Origin: Clostridia bacterium
GTDB lineage: Bacteria > Bacillota > Clostridia > Oscillospirales > Ruminococcaceae
Reading direction: 5' to 3'
Assembly (NCBI GenBank): GCA_021152595.1
Contig: JAGKVC010000189.1
Coordinates: forward strand, 1-7,200
Length of the DNA: 7,200 nucleotides
The translations under genes and the position numbers were made by a program. Under the pieces are notes generated by a model that was not told where the DNA came from, did not search any database, and was given only the letters and a program-made list of their open reading frames with translations. This document shows positions 6,501-7,200 of the stretch, one piece after another. Position 1 is the stretch's first letter. Every line of letters starts with the position of its first letter.

Positions 6501-6784
6501 CCGGACTGACCGCCGAGGTTCGGGAGAAGCGCATCGGGGCGTTCCTTCTTGATGATCTCGGTCAGACGCGCCACATTGAGCGGTTCAATGTAGGTGACGT
6601 CTGCAACGTCCGGATCGGTCATGATCGTTGCAGGGTTGGAGTTGACCAGCACGATCTCATAACCGAGCTTGCGCAGCGCCTTGCATGCCTGCGTACCGGA
6701 GTAGTCGAATTCGCAGGCCTGTCCGATGATAATCGGGCCGGAGCCGATAATCATGACTTTGTTGATATCGTTTCTTTTTGGCAT
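3557..6784 (-). CDS. carB: Carbamoyl-phosphate synthase large subunit
   Basis: CarB makes carbamoyl phosphate from bicarbonate, two ATP and ammonia delivered by the glutaminase CarA, feeding pyrimidine and arginine synthesis. The 1075 residues match the family's full length. The first ATP-grasp half (about 1-400) keeps R129, R169, E215, H243 and the IEINPR metal/ATP block at 297-302. The second half begins at about 555 with MILGGGPNRIGQGIEFDY and keeps VRPSYVLGGRGMEV and LEANPRASRTVPLVSK. A C-terminal MGS-like allosteric domain (about 935-1075) holds ILATGKTYD, KIKKLYEGRPN and INTPAG; in E. coli this region binds UMP and IMP. No truncation or missing key residue is seen. ATG 6784 has GAGGTG 8 bases upstream, and the promoter gives a leader of only about 20 bases, too short for a PyrR-type attenuator. 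carA, usually directly upstream, is absent here and must lie elsewhere. greA and lysS follow, probably in the same transcript. Confidence 0.98.
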   Translation of the reverse strand: MPKRNDINKVMIIGSGPIIIGQACEFDYSGTQACKALRKLGYEIVLVNSNPATIMTDPDVADVTYIEPLNVARLTEIIKKERPDALLPNLGGQSGLNLCSELDKAGVLKEYNVKVIGVQVDAIERGEDRIEFKETMEAIGVEMARSEVAYSVDEAVAIADKLGYPVVLRPAYTMGGAGGGMVYNVEELKVVCARGLQASLVGQVLVEECVTGWEELELEVVRDAKGNMITVCFIENIDPMGVHTGDSFCSAPMLTISEDVQKRLQEQAYRIVDKVQVIGGCNCQFAHDPVSDRIIVIEINPRTSRSSALASKATGFPIALVSAMLATGMTLDEMECGKYGTLDKYVPSGDYVVIKFARWAFEKFKGAEDKLGTQMRAVGEVMSIGKTYKEAFQKAIRSLETGRYGLGFAKDFNEKSKDELLSMLVYPTSNRQFIMYEALRKGATVDELYNLTRIKKWFIEQMLELVEEENTLLENKGKVPADGVLRQAKLDGFSDRYLSQILEVPEADIRNARYAAGIREGWEGVHVSGTENSAYYYSSYHIEKDESPCNDDRPKIMILGGGPNRIGQGIEFDYCCVHAALALKDLGFETIIVNCNPETVSTDYDTSDKLYFEPLTLEDVLQIYEKEKPAGVIAQFGGQTPLNLAADLKKNGVRILGTSPETIDLAEDRDHFRAMMDKLGIPMPESGMAVTVDDALEIANRIGYPVMVRPSYVLGGRGMEVVHDDNMMRVYMAAAVGVTPDRPILIDRFLHHATECEADAISDGKECFVPAVMEHIELAGIHSGDSACVLPSLNLSEKHVATIKDYTKRIAVEMGVEGLMNMQYAIEDDTVYVLEANPRASRTVPLVSKVCAINMVRIATQIMTMDLTGKPSPVPSLHDKKIKHHGVKEAVFPFNMFQEVDPVLGPEMRSTGEVLGISPNFGEAYFKAQEATQTKLPTGGTVLLSVCDMDKPELLPIAKKFNDLGFKILATGKTYDMIAEAGIPAEKIKKLYEGRPNITDAMTNGKIDLIINTPAGADSLHDDSYIRKAAIKYRIPYITTMAAASATAEGIAAIKEQGGSLSVKSLQEFHSEITE

Positions 6785-6811
6785 AATGCAAACACCTCAC
6801 TTCAACTAGAT

Positions 6812-6841
6812 ATTATATCATAAGTACCGCCCTGATTGCAA
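6812..6841 (-). promoter_or_regulatory. Sigma-A-type promoter of carB
   Basis: On the minus strand TTGCAA (6841-6836) is followed by an 18-base spacer and a perfect TATAAT (6817-6812), preceded by TGA, which gives an extended -10 (TGN) element. Transcription should start near 6805, leaving about 20 bases before the carB ATG at 6784. The GAGGTG ribosome site is at 6793-6798. It is the only good promoter seen upstream of carB-greA-lysS. Confidence 0.85.
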
Positions 6842-6983
6842 GTGTTTTTTGCGATTTTTTGAAAATTCACAAATGCGTCTATTTTTTCGCAGCACAGCGC
6901 GATAGTTTGGGCAGTTTGCCCCGACTGCGTCCGGAATGAGAAAAGAAAAATTGCGGTGTGCGCTTCGCGCATATTTGGATGGA
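6842..6983. other. Intergenic region upstream of the carB promoter
   Basis: This stretch of about 140 bases lies between the upstream terminator and the carB promoter. It contains T-runs near 6845-6850 and 6854-6859 and a small perfect hairpin TGCGC-TTC-GCGCA (6959-6971). Minus-strand frames that cross it also run through the terminator and the promoter and show no ribosome site, so I do not call a gene. I see no riboswitch or tRNA. Confidence 0.5.
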
Positions 6984-7024
6984 AAAAGCCGCTGAACCGG
7001 CACATGTGCGATCCAGCGGCTTTT
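6984..7024 (-). terminator. Rho-independent terminator of the gene upstream of carB
   Basis: AAAAGCCGCTG (6984-6994) and CAGCGGCTTTT (7014-7024) make a perfect 11-bp stem. The 19-base loop contains the palindrome GCACATGTGC (7000-7009). On the minus strand the 3' arm runs into five T (6987-6983), a standard U-tract, 16 bases after the stop codon at 7041. The plus strand also ends in TTTT, so it may act in both directions. It separates carB from the preceding gene. Confidence 0.92.
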
Positions 7025-7040
7025 ATTATAGATTGATTGC

Positions 7041-7200
7041 TTAATTCTGTGTTCTGTGCTTGATCTGCGGATAATCGCTGCATGCGTTGTCGAGCTGTGT
7101 CAGGACGAAATCTGCATCATAATCGGTTGCCTCAGCAAAGTCAGCGGCAAGATTCATGAGACCGTCATTCAGCTCATAGTCAAGCTGCGTCTTTGCATAG
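7041..7200 (-). CDS. C-terminal end of an unrecognised protein (partial)
   Basis: The minus-strand frame is open from the right edge of the window to TAA 7041-7043, giving the last 52 residues of a protein. The stop is followed 16 bases later by a strong terminator, which supports it as a real gene end. The visible tail (YAKTQLDYELNDGLMNLA, then FAEATDYDADFVLTQLDNAC, then a basic KHRTQN end) is acidic and probably helical, without membrane segments. I do not recognise the family. It does not resemble CarA, whose gene often precedes carB, so the usual carAB order is not supported here. Confidence 0.65.
   Translation of the reverse strand, partial: YAKTQLDYELNDGLMNLAADFAEATDYDADFVLTQLDNACSDYPQIKHRTQN

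Noticed and set aside
3548..6823. Plus-strand open frame of 1091 codons opposite carB
   Set aside because: It mirrors carB exactly and is open only because carB avoids codons whose complements are stops in that frame. The protein has no recognisable domains, and carB on the other strand is a complete, conserved enzyme.
6802..7083. Minus-strand 93-codon frame upstream of carB
   Set aside because: It overlaps the end of the upstream gene in another frame, runs through the terminator at 6984-7024 and through the carB promoter, and lacks a ribosome site.
1..7200. CRISPR array, tRNA, rRNA or riboswitch
   Set aside because: I saw no regularly spaced repeats of CRISPR type, no tRNA cloverleaf and no rRNA-like block. 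The carB leader is only about 20 bases, too short for a riboswitch.

Overview
The window looks like a chromosomal piece of a Gram-positive Clostridia bacterium, most likely an Oscillospirales/Ruminococcaceae-type gut or rumen commensal. This rests on the greA-lysS pairing, strong AAGGAGG-type ribosome sites, the protein style and the moderately GC-rich housekeeping genes. The taxonomic call is inference from style, not from a marker search. Every gene I support reads on the minus strand, so the biological order runs from right to left.

Right part (7200 to 3477). The last 52 codons of an unrecognised gene end at 7041 and are followed by a clear rho-independent terminator (6984-7024). A strong promoter with an extended -10 box (6812-6841) then drives carB (6784-3557), a complete large subunit of carbamoyl-phosphate synthase. 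No carA is visible on either side. A hairpin without a U-run lies between carB and greA.

Middle (3476 to 1461). greA, the transcript-cleavage factor, is followed after 2 bases by lysS, whose ribosome site lies inside the end of greA. carB, greA and lysS probably form one transcript, ended by a perfect 11-bp hairpin at 1461-1492. lysS is damaged: the reading frame is normal up to residue 442, then jumps directly to the motif 3 region in another frame. About 54 codons that carry lysine-binding residues are missing and the frame is shifted. As written, this gene cannot make an active lysyl-tRNA synthetase.

Left part (1409 to 1). This part is visibly more AT-rich down to about 440 and looks accessory. 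It holds the first 321 codons of a restriction-modification protein: a PD-(D/E)xK nuclease domain followed by the start of an N6-adenine methyltransferase. The gene stops exactly where the SAM-binding motif should begin. A segment of about 190 bp with direct and inverted repeats (about 249-437) follows, and then the middle of a phage tail tape-measure protein (1-248), also on the minus strand and with no head of its own. Two unrelated truncated genes meeting at one short repeat-like segment suggest either recombination between copies of a dispersed element or an assembly mis-join.

I see no convincing new biological system. The main points of interest are the repeat-bounded R-M/phage junction and the internally deleted lysS. 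Both need read-level checking before any biological story is built on them.
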